Source of the DNA: Corynebacterium atypicum
GTDB taxonomy: Bacteria; Actinomycetota; Actinomycetes; Mycobacteriales; Mycobacteriaceae
DNA length: 64,000 bases
NCBI RefSeq assembly: GCF_000732945.1
Contig: NZ_CP008944.1
Location: 1,665,784 to 1,729,783 of the forward strand
Direction: 5' to 3'
A program made the position numbers and the translations under genes. This document shows, piece by piece, positions 53,353 to 62,798 of the stretch (position 1 is its first letter; the number at the start of each line of letters is the position of its first letter). The notes beneath the pieces were generated by a model. The model saw only the letters and a program-made list of their open reading frames with translations. It ran no database searches and was not told the origin of the DNA.

Positions 53353-53997
53353 TTACCGCGGCTCCGTTTTCCCTGGCGCCCCCGCGTCATCTCCGGGCTT
53401 TTCCACCGGCTCTCCCAACGGCGGGATTCCCCCGCCCGGCACCAGCTTGTCCAGCTTCTCACGGTCGGCTGCCGTGGGGAAGGCCGCCGGTCCGGTGGGC
53501 TTGGGCTGGAACTCGACGCCGCGCGCGGCCAAGTCGTCGTACCAGTCGGCCAAAATCTCATTTTGCAGCGCAAACATCTCGCGCTCTTGGTCGGCGGTGA
53601 CATGGTCGTAGCCCAACAAATGTAGCACCCCGTGGACGGTCAAAAGCGCCAGCTCATGGCCCAGCCCGTGGCCGGCGACGTCGGCCTGGCGCTTCGCAAA
53701 CGACGGGCACAACACGATGTCGCCCAACATCGCCGGGCCCGCGGCGTCCGCGTCGGGGCGCCCGCCGCCTGCGCTGGGCACGACGCCGTCCATGGGAAAG
53801 CTCATCACGTCCGTCGGCCCCTCGAGATCCAGCCACCGCACGTGCAGGTCCGCGATGGTCGCCTCGTCGACCAGGAAGATGCTGGCCTCGGCCATGGAAT
53901 GGATGTCCATCGCCTGCAGCGCGAACGAGGCGACGTCAAGAAGCATCTCCTCGTTCACACCGGGATAGCCAGCCTCGTTGAATACTTCGATGCTCAC
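53353..53997 (-). CDS. ybeY: endoribonuclease YbeY
   Basis: 214 residues, GTG start with GAGGAAGG upstream. The UPF0054 zinc motif is complete: [21 protein letters not shown] (HGxLHLxGYDH), with [10 protein letters not shown] and DVMSFPM further signatures. It trims 16S rRNA and helps ribosome quality control. An extra C-terminal tail of about 45 residues (Pro/Gly/Lys-rich, after about 165) is unlike E. coli YbeY but common in actinobacteria. It follows phoH by 12 bases and is followed by the CNNM gene, the conserved phoH-ybeY-CNNM operon. Confidence 0.95.
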   Translation of the reverse strand: MSIEVFNEAGYPGVNEEMLLDVASFALQAMDIHSMAEASIFLVDEATIADLHVRWLDLEGPTDVMSFPMDGVVPSAGGGRPDADAAGPAMLGDIVLCPSFAKRQADVAGHGLGHELALLTVHGVLHLLGYDHVTADQEREMFALQNEILADWYDDLAARGVEFQPKPTGPAAFPTAADREKLDKLVPGGGIPPLGEPVEKPGDDAGAPGKTEPR

Positions 53998-54009
53998 AGC
54001 GGGCCTTCC

Positions 54010-55050
54010 TCAGTGCGCCCGGCGGGCGCGGTCACGATTGTTGTCTTTTCTTTTGCCCCCGGCGCAGAAGCGATCGTAGGCTTCGACGATCCGGCTGACC
54101 AGGGCGTGGCGTACGACGTCGCGAGCGGTGAGCTCGGCGAAGTAGATATCCTGCACCCCGCGCAGCACCCGGCGAGCCTGGCTGAGCCCGGAGCTGCGCC
54201 CGCCAGGCAAATCGACCTGAGTGATGTCCCCGGTAACGACCATCTTGGAGCCGAACCCCAGCCGGGTTAAGAACATCTTCATCTGCTCGGCCGTGGTGTT
54301 CTGGGCCTCATCGAGGATGACGAAGGCGTCGTTGAGCGTGCGGCCGCGCATGTACGCCAGCGGCGCGACCTCAATGACCCCGGCCTCCATAAGTTTGTTC
54401 ACCTTGTCCGGCTCGACCATGTCGCGCAGGGCATCGTAGAGGGGCCGCAGGTACGGGTCGATCTTCTGATCCAAGGTCCCCGGCAGAAACCCCAGCTTCT
54501 CGCCTGCCTCGACAGCCGGGCGGGTCAAAATGATGCGGGTGACTTCGCCGTCCTTCAAGGCCTGGACCGCCTTGGCCATCGCCAGATAGGTCTTACCCGT
54601 GCCGGCCGGACCGATGCCGAAGACGATGGTGTGCGCGTCGATGGCGTCCACGTAGTCGCTTTGCCCCGGCGTCTGCGGACGGATGACCTTACCCCGATGC
54701 GCGAGGATGCCGGACTCGGCGAGCTGGCGGGCCGACGGCGGCGCGTCCGCGGTGACCAGGCCCACTACATGCCGGACCATCTCCGGGTCGATGGCCTCAC
54801 CACGGCGGGCGCGGTGGCCCAGCTCGGTGACCACCTGACGGGCGCGCTGCACCTCGTGAGCCGGGCCGGTGATGGCGAGTGCCTGCCCCCGGGCGAAGAC
54901 GTCGCAGTCGATGAGCGCGGCGATCGCCTTGAGGTTCTTTTCCGCCACCCCGATGATGCTGGGAGCGCTGGCCTGATCGAGCTCGATCGTCGTGGTTGTC
55001 ACCGGGCCCGGTGCGTTGTGGTTCCCGCCGGGAGTTACCGCCTCTGACAC
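54010..55050 (-). CDS. phoH: PhoH-like ATPase
   Basis: 346 residues. Walker A is GIGPAGTGKTYLAM (near 145) and Walker B is AFVILDEAQNTT; LTRPAVEAGEKLGFLPG and VTGDITQVDLP are PhoH motifs. A KH-like N-terminal region (about 25-85) precedes it. PhoH/PhoH2-type ATPases act on RNA, probably with YbeY, whose gene follows. I choose the GTG at 55050 (VSEAVTPGG) because AGGAAAGGCGG lies upstream; the spacing is a little long, and an in-frame TTG just upstream is a possible alternative. Confidence 0.93.
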   Translation of the reverse strand: MSEAVTPGGNHNAPGPVTTTTIELDQASAPSIIGVAEKNLKAIAALIDCDVFARGQALAITGPAHEVQRARQVVTELGHRARRGEAIDPEMVRHVVGLVTADAPPSARQLAESGILAHRGKVIRPQTPGQSDYVDAIDAHTIVFGIGPAGTGKTYLAMAKAVQALKDGEVTRIILTRPAVEAGEKLGFLPGTLDQKIDPYLRPLYDALRDMVEPDKVNKLMEAGVIEVAPLAYMRGRTLNDAFVILDEAQNTTAEQMKMFLTRLGFGSKMVVTGDITQVDLPGGRSSGLSQARRVLRGVQDIYFAELTARDVVRHALVSRIVEAYDRFCAGGKRKDNNRDRARRAH

Positions 55051-55139
55051 CTTGAGCTGCAACCGCCTTTCCTGGTTAAAACTTGTTCCCACTCTTCTTA
55101 CCTGCACCGGCCTCGTGACGCCAGCCTAAGCCCCGGCAC

Positions 55140-55952
55140 TCACCACCGCGCCGAGAGCGCCCCGATCGCCGCCAAGGCCAGCGCACCCGCGACAGACGCG
55201 CGTGCCACCTGGGGCCCAAGCACCACCGGCCGGGCGCCCGCCTGGGTAAGCCGCTCAAGTTCTGCCGCGCCGATGCCGCCTTCGGGGCCGACGACCAAGA
55301 CGACCTCTTCGGCGGCGGCCAGCGGGAGGGAGCGAATACTTCGCGAGGCGTCCTCGTGCAACACCACCGCCACGCTTTCGGCCCCGAGGCCACCCAACCA
55401 CAGCGCCAACCCCTCCGTGGTAATCGGGCCGACGACCTCCGGGAGGCGGGCGCGCTGCGACTGCTTTCCCGCCTGCAACGCGCGCTCGCGCCACTTTGCC
55501 AGCGCCTTGGCCGCCTTCTTGGCTTGCGTCGCGCCGGCATCCGCTGCCGGCCCGGCGGCGGTGACCGGCCAGGCCTCCGAGCTGCCGCCAATCCACTTGG
55601 ACACGCACCGATCGGCCTGCCAGACCACGATCCGGTCGGCCCCGGCCTGGGTCAACAGGTCCACTGCCAGTTCCGCGTGCGGCCCCTTGGGGATAGCCTG
55701 AACCACCGTGACCAGTGGGCTGGGCGGTTCCTCCACCGCGAGTGCATCCAGGCGCGCCTGTAGGCGATCCTTGGCCGGGCTCGCAGTCACCGTCGCCTGG
55801 GCGCGCGTCCCCGCGGCGTCGACAAGCTCGATCCGTTCCCCGACACGGATCCGTTTGACGGTCACCGCGTGGCGGCCCTCCGCCCCGGAGACCTCCACGA
55901 CCGACCCCACCGGCCGATTCAGGTCGGCGACTACGAACACGGGAAGTGACAT
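55140..55952 (-). CDS. rsmE: 16S rRNA (uracil1498-N3)-methyltransferase
   Basis: 270 residues, ATG with GGAAAAG upstream. The PUA-like N-terminal part (VSGAEGRHAVTVKRIRVGERIELVD) is followed by the SPOUT methyltransferase domain; the knot motifs are VVLVVGPEGGIGAAELERL and VVLGPQVARASVAGALALA. It methylates U1498 of 16S rRNA. It is 35 bases downstream of dnaJ2 on the same strand. The Ala-rich middle (AQAKKAAKALAKWRERAL) is longer than in E. coli. Confidence 0.94.
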   Translation of the reverse strand: MSLPVFVVADLNRPVGSVVEVSGAEGRHAVTVKRIRVGERIELVDAAGTRAQATVTASPAKDRLQARLDALAVEEPPSPLVTVVQAIPKGPHAELAVDLLTQAGADRIVVWQADRCVSKWIGGSSEAWPVTAAGPAADAGATQAKKAAKALAKWRERALQAGKQSQRARLPEVVGPITTEGLALWLGGLGAESVAVVLHEDASRSIRSLPLAAAEEVVLVVGPEGGIGAAELERLTQAGARPVVLGPQVARASVAGALALAAIGALSARW

Positions 55953-55986
55953 CTTTTCCGCCTGCCTCGTCAGCCTGTCGCGCCAG

Positions 55987-57123
55987 CTAACGGCGGAATC
56001 GGTTGCGCAGTCGGTCGAAGAAGGACTCTTCGCCGTCGCCCTCTTCGGTCACCGCGGCCTTCTCGTGCAGATGGTCGCGCAGCTGGGTGAGCAGCTCGCG
56101 AGTCTGCCCATCGACCTCGCGCGGGACCACCACGTCGACGTGGGCCAAAAGATCGCCGAAACCATCACTGCGCAGGCGCGGCATCCCGCACCCGGCGATG
56201 CGCACCTGCTCGCCCGGCTGGGTGCCCGGCGCCACGTCGATCGTGATTTCATCGCCGCCCAGCCCGGTGACTCCCACAGCGCAACCCAGCGCGGCGTCCA
56301 CCATGGGCACCCGCACCGTCAGATCGAGGTCGTCGCCGTCGCGGGTAAAGACCGGGTGACGCTTGGTGGCCACCTCCACGTACAGGTCACCGGCCGGGCC
56401 GCCGCCGTGGCCAACCTCGCCTGCACCGGCCATGCGGATGCGCATACCGTCCGAGATGCCCGCCGGGATCTTCACCGTGATGTCCCGGCGCGCCCGCACC
56501 CGGCCGCCACCGTTGCACTTCGGGCAGGGATCTTCGATTACCTCGCCAAACCCGGAACACGCCGGGCACGCCCGCGTGGTCATCACGTTGCCTAAGAAAG
56601 AGCGCTGCATCTCGCGCACCTCACCCGCTCCCCCGCAGTTCTTGCAGGTGACCGGCTTGGCCTTGGAGGCGGACCCGGTGCCCTCGCAGCGGTCGCACAC
56701 AATCGCGGTGTCCACGGTCACCTCCTTGCGCAGACCCGAGTACGCCTCCTCGAGGCTGATGACGGTGTGCAGCAGCGCGTCGTTACCGGGCTGCACCCGC
56801 GAGCGCGGACCCCGGGAGCCGGCCTGCCCGAAGAACGCCTCGAAGATGTCTCCTAACCCGCCGCCGGCGCCAAACCCGCCGAAGCCGCCGCCAGGAGCGC
56901 CGCCCTGCTCCATCGGGTCGCCGCCCATATCAACAATGCGCCGCTTATCCGGATCGGAGAGCACCTCGTGGGCCACCGAGATCTCGCGAAACTTCTCCGC
57001 CGCCTCCTCAGAAGGATTCACGTCCGGGTGATATTTCCGGGCCAGGCGGCGGTAGGCCTTCTTGATCTCCTGATCTGAGGCGGACTTATCCACCCCGAGG
57101 ATGGCGTAATAGTCACGAGCCAC
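55987..57123 (-). CDS. dnaJ2: chaperone DnaJ (DnaJ2)
   Basis: 378 residues, GTG start ([13 protein letters not shown]). J domain with KYHPDVNP (HPD motif), a Gly/Phe-rich linker ([17 protein letters not shown]), and four zinc repeats: [24 protein letters not shown] and CPKCNGGG, followed by the C-terminal substrate-binding part. It stimulates DnaK and holds unfolded proteins. Located downstream of hrcA, so it is the stress-linked DnaJ2 of actinobacteria, separate from the dnaK operon copy. A separate promoter lies in the gap. Confidence 0.95.
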   Translation of the reverse strand: MARDYYAILGVDKSASDQEIKKAYRRLARKYHPDVNPSEEAAEKFREISVAHEVLSDPDKRRIVDMGGDPMEQGGAPGGGFGGFGAGGGLGDIFEAFFGQAGSRGPRSRVQPGNDALLHTVISLEEAYSGLRKEVTVDTAIVCDRCEGTGSASKAKPVTCKNCGGAGEVREMQRSFLGNVMTTRACPACSGFGEVIEDPCPKCNGGGRVRARRDITVKIPAGISDGMRIRMAGAGEVGHGGGPAGDLYVEVATKRHPVFTRDGDDLDLTVRVPMVDAALGCAVGVTGLGGDEITIDVAPGTQPGEQVRIAGCGMPRLRSDGFGDLLAHVDVVVPREVDGQTRELLTQLRDHLHEKAAVTEEGDGEESFFDRLRNRFRR

Positions 57124-57229
57124 GGTGCAACATTTCCTTCAAGATGACGGGGAATTCTAACTGAAGTCGCAGCAGGGCGCACCGGGGCTACAGTCCTCGG
57201 TTTCGCGCCCCCTGCCGAATAGCACAGTA

Positions 57230-57257
57230 AGTCTACTAGCCCGGAGGCGACGCTCAA
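57230..57257 (-). promoter_or_regulatory. possible promoter of dnaJ2
   Basis: On the minus strand -35 TTGAGC (complement of 57252-57257), spacer 16, -10 TAGACT (complement of 57230-57235). The leader to dnaJ2 would be about 100 bases. Confidence 0.4.
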
Positions 57258-57264
57258 CGCCTCC
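57243..57264 (-). terminator. hairpin after hrcA
   Basis: GGAGGCG / CGCCTCC, 7-base stem, 8-base loop, between hrcA and dnaJ2; adjacent to a run of nine C (57266-57274). No T-tract. It overlaps the -35 of the candidate dnaJ2 promoter. Confidence 0.3.
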
Positions 57265-57289
57265 TCCCCCCCCCGGGCAGTGCATGGGG

Positions 57290-58318
57290 CTAAGTACCCG
57301 TCAACACCCGCGAGACGTAGCGCGCCACGGCGGCGACCCGAGAGATGGTCCCGGTGTAGTCCATGTAGGTAGGCCCGACTACCCCAAGACCACCCAAGGT
57401 GGCCCCCTCGGCGCCGTAGCCTGCGGTGACCACGGAGGCCCCGCGCAACTCTTCGTTTTCTATCTCGTCGCCGATCAGCACGCTGACGTTGCCCAGATCC
57501 GGCAGGTTGCCCAGGAGGCGCAGGATGACAACCTGTTCTTCGAGGGCGTCGAGGACCACCGGCAGCGTGTTGGACACGGCTCCGGCCATGCGGGACAGGT
57601 TCGCCGTGCCGGCGAGGATCACCCTATCGTTCGGTTTTTCAACCAGGGTCTCTATCAAAACCGTCGAGGCGCAGACCACCGCCTGGCGAATGTCCTCCGG
57701 GGCGTCGGCGGCGAGCTCACCCAACCGCGCTGAGGCGTCGTTGAGTGTGTAGCCGGCGAGCGCTGAATTGAGGCAGTCGCGCAGCCGAGCGACGTCTTCA
57801 TCATCGATCGGGCTTAATAGCTCCACGTTGCGCTGGTCCACGCGGCCGGTATCGGTGATCAAGACGAGCAAGAGCCGCATCGGGGAGAGCGCCACCACCT
57901 CGCAGTGCTTGACCCGCGAGACGGTTAGCGTGGGCAACTGCACCATCGCCGCCTGCCGAGTCAGCTGGCTGAGGAGCTGGACCGAGCGCCGCAGCACGTC
58001 CTCGAGGTCCACCCCTTCCTCGAGGAAGCTCACGATCGCCTTGCGCTCCGGGCCAGACAGCGGCTTAACAGTATTAAGTTGATCGACGAACTGCCGGTAG
58101 CCCTTCTCAGTAGGTATCCTGCCCGAGCTGGCGTGCTGCTGTTGGATGTAGCCCTCAGATTCGAGCACGGCCATATCGTTGCGGATCGTCGCAGAGGAGA
58201 CGTTGAGGTGATGTCGCTCGAGCAGCGCCTTGGAGCCCACCGGCTCCTGCGAGGCGATGTAATCGGCGACGATCGCGCGCAACACTTCCTTGCGGCGGGC
58301 GTCAGTGGAACCAGCCAC
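57290..58318 (-). CDS. hrcA: heat-inducible transcription repressor HrcA
   Basis: 342 residues, GTG start with AAAGGAGG upstream. N-terminal winged helix: [22 protein letters not shown] and [20 protein letters not shown]; then the HrcA signature [13 protein letters not shown] and the C-terminal GAF-like domain. It represses CIRCE-bearing chaperone genes and is inactivated on heat shock. No CIRCE element is visible in its own upstream region. It sits between hemW and dnaJ2, the standard actinobacterial order. Confidence 0.95.
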   Translation of the reverse strand: MAGSTDARRKEVLRAIVADYIASQEPVGSKALLERHHLNVSSATIRNDMAVLESEGYIQQQHASSGRIPTEKGYRQFVDQLNTVKPLSGPERKAIVSFLEEGVDLEDVLRRSVQLLSQLTRQAAMVQLPTLTVSRVKHCEVVALSPMRLLLVLITDTGRVDQRNVELLSPIDDEDVARLRDCLNSALAGYTLNDASARLGELAADAPEDIRQAVVCASTVLIETLVEKPNDRVILAGTANLSRMAGAVSNTLPVVLDALEEQVVILRLLGNLPDLGNVSVLIGDEIENEELRGASVVTAGYGAEGATLGGLGVVGPTYMDYTGTISRVAAVARYVSRVLTGT

Positions 58319-58466
58319 AGCGGCAGGGCCTCCTTTCTCCGCTCACGCTAGACGGCTTCAGTGCCTTTTACTTATCCTACTCAACGCCGCGGGCCCCCAC
58401 GAGGCTCGCGCAGCCAGCGCCCGCGGGCTAGGCCACGCCCGTCGCCACACGCCAAGAGCTTCAACA

Positions 58467-59726
58467 TCAGGGGTGTGCAGAGTCCTCAGCAATCAGCAGA
58501 TCGGTGACGATGCCATCGGCAAGCAGGCGCCCGGCTCCGGTCAGCCGCACCCGCCCGGCGGCCTCGTCCACCACCAGCAGCCCCCGGCCCGCGTAGTGAT
58601 CAAGAACGTCTCCCGCGCCGCTGCCCAACCACTCCGTGGGGATTCCACGCACCATCCGAAGCCCCAGCATCACCTTCTCCGTGTGCCGGTCGGCGGACGT
58701 GAGAATCTCTCCGCCACCGATCGCCAGCCCGCCGCCGGCGATCGCCTGGGAGTAGCGCGCCGGGTGCTTGACGTTGAAAAACCGGGCATCGGCCAGGTGC
58801 GAGTGCGCGCCGGGCCCAGCCCCCCACCAGTTGCCATCGACCCAGTAGATCTCGTTGTGCCGGCACTCCCCGCCCGGACGCGCCCAGTTGGATACCTCGT
58901 ACCAGGAAAAGCCCGCGTCGACCAGAGCGGCGTCGATAATCTCGTAGCGGCGCGCCAGGGTGTCCTCGTCCGGCGCAGGCAGTTCGCCGCGGGAGACCTT
59001 GCGATACATCGCGGTGCCGCGCTCGACTATGAGCGAGTACGCGGAGACGTGATCCACCCCAGCGTCGAGCACCACCGCTACCGACGCCCGAACGTCATCG
59101 TCCGTCTCAAACGGCGTGCCGTAGATGAGGTCGAGGTTAACGTGCCGGAACCCCGCCGCCCGCGCCTCCCCCGCGGCCTGCATCGGCCGGCCCGGAGTGT
59201 GGCGGCGCTCCAGCACCCCCAGCACACGCTCGGAAACGGATTGCATCCCGAGCGAGACGCGGGTGTAGCCGGCCTCGAGCAGACCGGCGAAAAACTCCGG
59301 CGAGGTGGACTCCGGGTTGGATTCGGTGGTGACCTCCGCGCCGGGGGCTAGCCCGAAGCTCGACCGCACCGCGGCGGCGATGCGCCCGAGGCCCGCGGCC
59401 CCGAGAAGCGAGGGCGTGCCACCGCCAACGAACACGGTCTGCGCCGCACGCAGCTGGCCGCGCTCGGCCAACCACTCGGCGCCACGCGCAAGCTCGATCT
59501 CCACCGAGTCCAGGTAGCTCGCCGGGGAGGCGGCCGAGCCCAGCTCGCCGACGGTGTACGTGTTGAAGTCGCAGTACCCGCAGCGGGTCACGCAAAAGGG
59601 CACATGCACATAGACACCAAAGGGGCTCGCTACCACCTCATCGCGGGCCGCGGCCGTGGGCTCGGGCAGCGCGAAATCGGCGGCGGGAAACGGCGGGTGG
59701 GCACGATCGCGGGTTGATTCTGGCAT
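58467..59726 (-). CDS. hemW: radical SAM protein HemW (haem chaperone)
   Basis: 419 residues. The radical-SAM cluster is CVTRCGYCDFNTYT (CxxxCxxC) near 45-55, followed by VFVGGGTPSLL, ESNPES, RVSLGMQSV and DLIYGTPFET; the C-terminal HNEIYWVDGNWWGAGPGAHS is typical of HemW rather than oxygen-independent HemN. It binds haem and inserts it into respiratory enzymes. Start ATG 59726 (MPESTRDRAHP); the longer upstream frame overlaps the next gene and has no start signal. A TAGACT box lies ten bases upstream. Confidence 0.93.
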   Translation of the reverse strand: MPESTRDRAHPPFPAADFALPEPTAAARDEVVASPFGVYVHVPFCVTRCGYCDFNTYTVGELGSAASPASYLDSVEIELARGAEWLAERGQLRAAQTVFVGGGTPSLLGAAGLGRIAAAVRSSFGLAPGAEVTTESNPESTSPEFFAGLLEAGYTRVSLGMQSVSERVLGVLERRHTPGRPMQAAGEARAAGFRHVNLDLIYGTPFETDDDVRASVAVVLDAGVDHVSAYSLIVERGTAMYRKVSRGELPAPDEDTLARRYEIIDAALVDAGFSWYEVSNWARPGGECRHNEIYWVDGNWWGAGPGAHSHLADARFFNVKHPARYSQAIAGGGLAIGGGEILTSADRHTEKVMLGLRMVRGIPTEWLGSGAGDVLDHYAGRGLLVVDEAAGRVRLTGAGRLLADGIVTDLLIAEDSAHP

Positions 59727-59739
59727 AACCGACGCCAGT

Positions 59740-60429
59740 CTAGCCGGCAGCCCCTCCGGTGCCATTCGCCCGCTGCCGGCGGGCCGCCACCCGGGCCACG
59801 ATCGCGTTGACCCGAGCGCGCTCCGCCAAGAAAGTCGGGGGGTGCGCCCCGCGCCGGGCACGCGCGTAGGCGGGGTGCGCGCGTGCCACGAGCACCTGCC
59901 AGGCCTCCACCGCGCCGTGCACCCGCGCCACGATGCGCTGCAGAGCATGCGGGTAGCTGGGGCTTTCTACGTCCTCAGCCGCGGCGGCGGTCACCGCCAA
60001 CAGATAATCGACGAGCCCGGCCAGGTAGTCGGTCACCGCCTGGGTGCGCCGATCGAGGGCGAGCGAGAGCTCGGCGACGGGCACCGGAGAAGCGTCTAAG
60101 GGAAAATCTAGGGCCAGGCTGGCCGCGGTGACCGCCTCCGGCGGGGCGGGCAGCGTGCGCCGCTTCTTCTTCGCGCTGATAGTCCCGGAGCGCACCCCGG
60201 AGGTTAACGCCTGGTTGAGCCCCATGAGCTCGCCGAGGACTACGCGGGAATCGGCGCGCCCCTCCCCGGCTATGATGTCGAACTCCGCGAGGCAGTCCTC
60301 AGCCAGCTCGGCATCGAAATCAGTGATAGCTTCCGCGAGGTTTTCCAAGTATCCCGCAACTTCATCGCCGATGTCATAGAGCTCCTGAGTGAGCTCACGG
60401 TGCCTAAGCTGGGCCGCGAAACGCTGCAT
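59740..60429 (-). CDS. hypothetical protein upstream of hemW
   Basis: 229 residues, ATG start with GCGAGGGAG upstream. Rich in Ala/Arg/Glu helices (YDIGDEVAGYLENLAEAITDF; LDRRTQAVTDYLAGLVDYLL), with a basic segment KKKRR near 90 and an Arg-rich C-terminus. No membrane segment, cysteine pair or known signature. It ends 13 bases before the hemW start, so it may be in the same transcript, and lies between hemW and the fatty acid ligase. I do not recognise the family. Confidence 0.65.
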   Translation of the reverse strand: MQRFAAQLRHRELTQELYDIGDEVAGYLENLAEAITDFDAELAEDCLAEFDIIAGEGRADSRVVLGELMGLNQALTSGVRSGTISAKKKRRTLPAPPEAVTAASLALDFPLDASPVPVAELSLALDRRTQAVTDYLAGLVDYLLAVTAAAAEDVESPSYPHALQRIVARVHGAVEAWQVLVARAHPAYARARRGAHPPTFLAERARVNAIVARVAARRQRANGTGGAAG

Positions 60430-60514
60430 GGACTCCCTCGCTTGTCCTTTGCCTACCGGTTACAGCCGGCGGAGAACTTCCAAACCTTGAAGTTTCCCTT
60501 GAGACTTTCTGGTT

Positions 60515-60537
60515 GGGTCTGACTCTAGGTGAGACCC
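60515..60537 (-). terminator. hairpin after fadD15
   Basis: GGGTCT (60515-60520) pairs with AGACCC (60532-60537), loop of eleven; about 90 bases downstream of the fadD15 stop. No T-tract. A second inverted repeat (AACTTC/GAAGTT, 60475-60494) lies near the next gene's start. Confidence 0.3.
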
Positions 60538-60628
60538 TGCGGAAAATCGGCACGGCGCGCCGGCGAGGGCCGTCACCCTACCGCGGCGGCGGGGTGACGT
60601 TTCCCACGTAGGCCCAAGGGCCGGCAGC

Positions 60629-62596
60629 TTAGCGCCGGTAGAGCTTGTCGATCGCGTCCGAGTAGCGCTCGGTGACCACGTTGCGCTTGACCTTCAGCGT
60701 GGGGGTGAGCTCGTTTTCTTCCTCGGTGAGATCGCGATCCAGGATGTAGAACTTCTTGATCGCCTCGGCGTGGGAGACCAGGAGGTTGGCCTGCGCGATC
60801 GCGTCCTGGATCTCGGCGCGCAGGGCCGGGTCCGCGGCGATCTCCTTGACCGAGCGGTGCTCCGGGACGTTGTGGTCGAGTTTCCATCTGGTCAGCTCAT
60901 CGGAATCGAGGGTCAGCAGCACGCCCACGAAGGGCTTGCCGTCGCCAACCACCAGCGCCTGACTGATCAGCGGGTGCGAGCGCAGGGAATCCTCCAGCGG
61001 CGCCGGCGAGACGTTCTTTCCGCCGGCGGTGACGATGAGGTCCTTCTTGCGGCCGGTGATAAAGACGTAGCCATCTTCGTCTACCTCACCGAGATCGCCG
61101 GTGTTGTACCAGCCATCTGCGAAGGCCTCCTCGGTCACCTCGGGGTTCTTCCAATACTCCTTGAAGACCCACGGGCCCTTAAACATCAACTCGCCGTTCT
61201 CGTTGGTGGTCACCGAGCCGCCGCCGAGCGGGCGGCCGACCGAGCCGATCTTTTGATCCTCAAAGTCCACGGCCGCCGCCGCGCAGGTTTCGGTGAGCCC
61301 GTACCCCTCGTAGACCGTCAGCCCGATGCCACGGAAGAAGTGCAACAGCTCGTGGCCCATCGGGGAGCCGCCCGTGATGCAGTACTCCACGCGCCCGCCG
61401 ACCGCGGCGTGCAGCTTGCCATACACCAGCTTGCTAAAGAGCTTGTGCTCGGCCTCCTGGGCCTTGTTGGGCCCCTCCGGGGTGTCCATTGCCTTGGAGT
61501 ATTCGATCGCGGCGCGCTCGGCCCGAGCGAAGATCGCGCGCGTGATCGACCCGCCCTCCGCAGCCTGATTGGCCGCGGCGTTACGCACCTTCTCAAAAAC
61601 CCGAGGCACACCCAGAAGGAGGTTCGGGCGGAACCGCTGGAGTTGGACCACCAGGCTGCTGGTATCAGACCAGTGCGCCTGCAGGCAGCCGACGACCGCG
61701 CACGCCAGCGACACCGCCCGCGCCAGCACGTGCGCCAGCGGCAGGTAAGTCAGCACCGACTTGCCGGGCGCCACCACGTTCGCGGCGATCGGGTTGGTTA
61801 GCAGGCCGCGCACCTGCGATAGCCAGTTGAAGTGCGTTTGCACGCACCCCTTGGGCCGCCCCGTCGTGCCGGAGGTGTAGACGATCGAGGCAATGTCCGC
61901 GGACTTCGTGTTCTCGATACGCTCCCACACCGCGGCGTCGTCAAGCGCGCGCCCCTCGAAGCGCAACGTGTCCACCCCGGCGGAATTGATCTCGACGATC
62001 CTGCGCAGCTGGGACGGCGACCCGACGAGCTGGGGGTTGCCCTCCTTATCCAGCACCAGGTGGCGCATGAAGTCGGTGTGCTCGCTGGTCTCAGTTACCG
62101 CGAAAACCGCACCCGAGTCCTCGACGATCCACTGGATCTGCTTGGCCGAGGACGAGGGATAAATCGGCACCGAGACCGCTCCGGCAGCCCAGATAGCAAA
62201 GTCGAACAGCGACCACTCGTAGCGAGTGGACGAAAGCAGAATAATTCGATCGCCCTGCTGCACGCCGTTAGCGATGAGTCCCTTTGCCACTTCGAAGACC
62301 TCCTCGAGGAACTCTTCGGAGGTGACGTTGACCCACTCGTAGTTGTGCGGACGCACGAAGCTGATCCCGTAGGGCCGGTCGCGAACCTGCTCGATGAAGG
62401 CGGTCAGCACCGTCTCATTCGGCCCGACCTGAAACTCCGCCGGCGTGTGGGCCACCCGCTGATCGCCGTAGCCGCCTTCGGTGACGGTGGTGAAAAAGCC
62501 GGACCGCTTTGGCTGCGCCGCCCGGTGCTCGGCGGGTGCCTGGGTGGGGTTCTCGGGGCCTGGCTCGGTGGCTGACGTAAGCGGTGCCTCAGACAC
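60629..62596 (-). CDS. fadD15: long-chain fatty-acid-CoA ligase, FadD15 type
   Basis: 655 residues, GTG start with GGAAGG upstream. Adenylation motifs: YTSGTTGRPKGCVQTH (P-loop, near 228), YEGYGLTETCA (near 408), YNTGDLGEVDEDGYVFITGRKKDLIV (ATP/CoA hinge, quoted in part) and GGKNVSPAPLE. The family activates long-chain fatty acids to acyl-CoA; the FadD15-type N-terminus (PYGISFVRP, NYEWVNVTSEEF) places it with the membrane-associated actinobacterial ligases. Likely role: fatty-acid uptake/activation for membrane lipid or mycolate synthesis. The upstream region is shared with malQ. Confidence 0.94.
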   Translation of the reverse strand: MSEAPLTSATEPGPENPTQAPAEHRAAQPKRSGFFTTVTEGGYGDQRVAHTPAEFQVGPNETVLTAFIEQVRDRPYGISFVRPHNYEWVNVTSEEFLEEVFEVAKGLIANGVQQGDRIILLSSTRYEWSLFDFAIWAAGAVSVPIYPSSSAKQIQWIVEDSGAVFAVTETSEHTDFMRHLVLDKEGNPQLVGSPSQLRRIVEINSAGVDTLRFEGRALDDAAVWERIENTKSADIASIVYTSGTTGRPKGCVQTHFNWLSQVRGLLTNPIAANVVAPGKSVLTYLPLAHVLARAVSLACAVVGCLQAHWSDTSSLVVQLQRFRPNLLLGVPRVFEKVRNAAANQAAEGGSITRAIFARAERAAIEYSKAMDTPEGPNKAQEAEHKLFSKLVYGKLHAAVGGRVEYCITGGSPMGHELLHFFRGIGLTVYEGYGLTETCAAAAVDFEDQKIGSVGRPLGGGSVTTNENGELMFKGPWVFKEYWKNPEVTEEAFADGWYNTGDLGEVDEDGYVFITGRKKDLIVTAGGKNVSPAPLEDSLRSHPLISQALVVGDGKPFVGVLLTLDSDELTRWKLDHNVPEHRSVKEIAADPALRAEIQDAIAQANLLVSHAEAIKKFYILDRDLTEEENELTPTLKVKRNVVTERYSDAIDKLYRR

Positions 62597-62786
62597 GGCG
62601 TTGTCACCTTCCTTAACTGGGGGCTGGTTTAGACTGTGATGCTCGGTTCGGCCTGCCGCGGCGGGTCGGAGCTAGAAATAACTTGAGAAAGCTATCGCCT
62701 CATAAGGTACCGCGCCCGGGCGCGCGGTGGCGCCGCCCGCGGGCATGCCACCCCGAGCCAATCGCGCCGAGAGCGCGCTTACATGC

Positions 62787-62792
62787 CAGAAT
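62787..62792 (+). promoter_or_regulatory. -10 element for malQ, leaderless type
   Basis: CAGAAT ends 6 bases before the GTG start of malQ. Confidence 0.35.
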
Positions 62793-62798
62793 AGACAT

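Noticed and set aside
50876..53611. 911-codon open frame on the plus strand across pdxY and the CNNM gene
   Set aside because: Antisense shadow: its sequence is Arg/His/Asp-rich and opposes well-identified genes.
57124..57289. CIRCE element before dnaJ2 or hrcA
   Set aside because: No TTAGCACTC-N9-GAGTGCTAA-like sequence is present; only a short GC hairpin.
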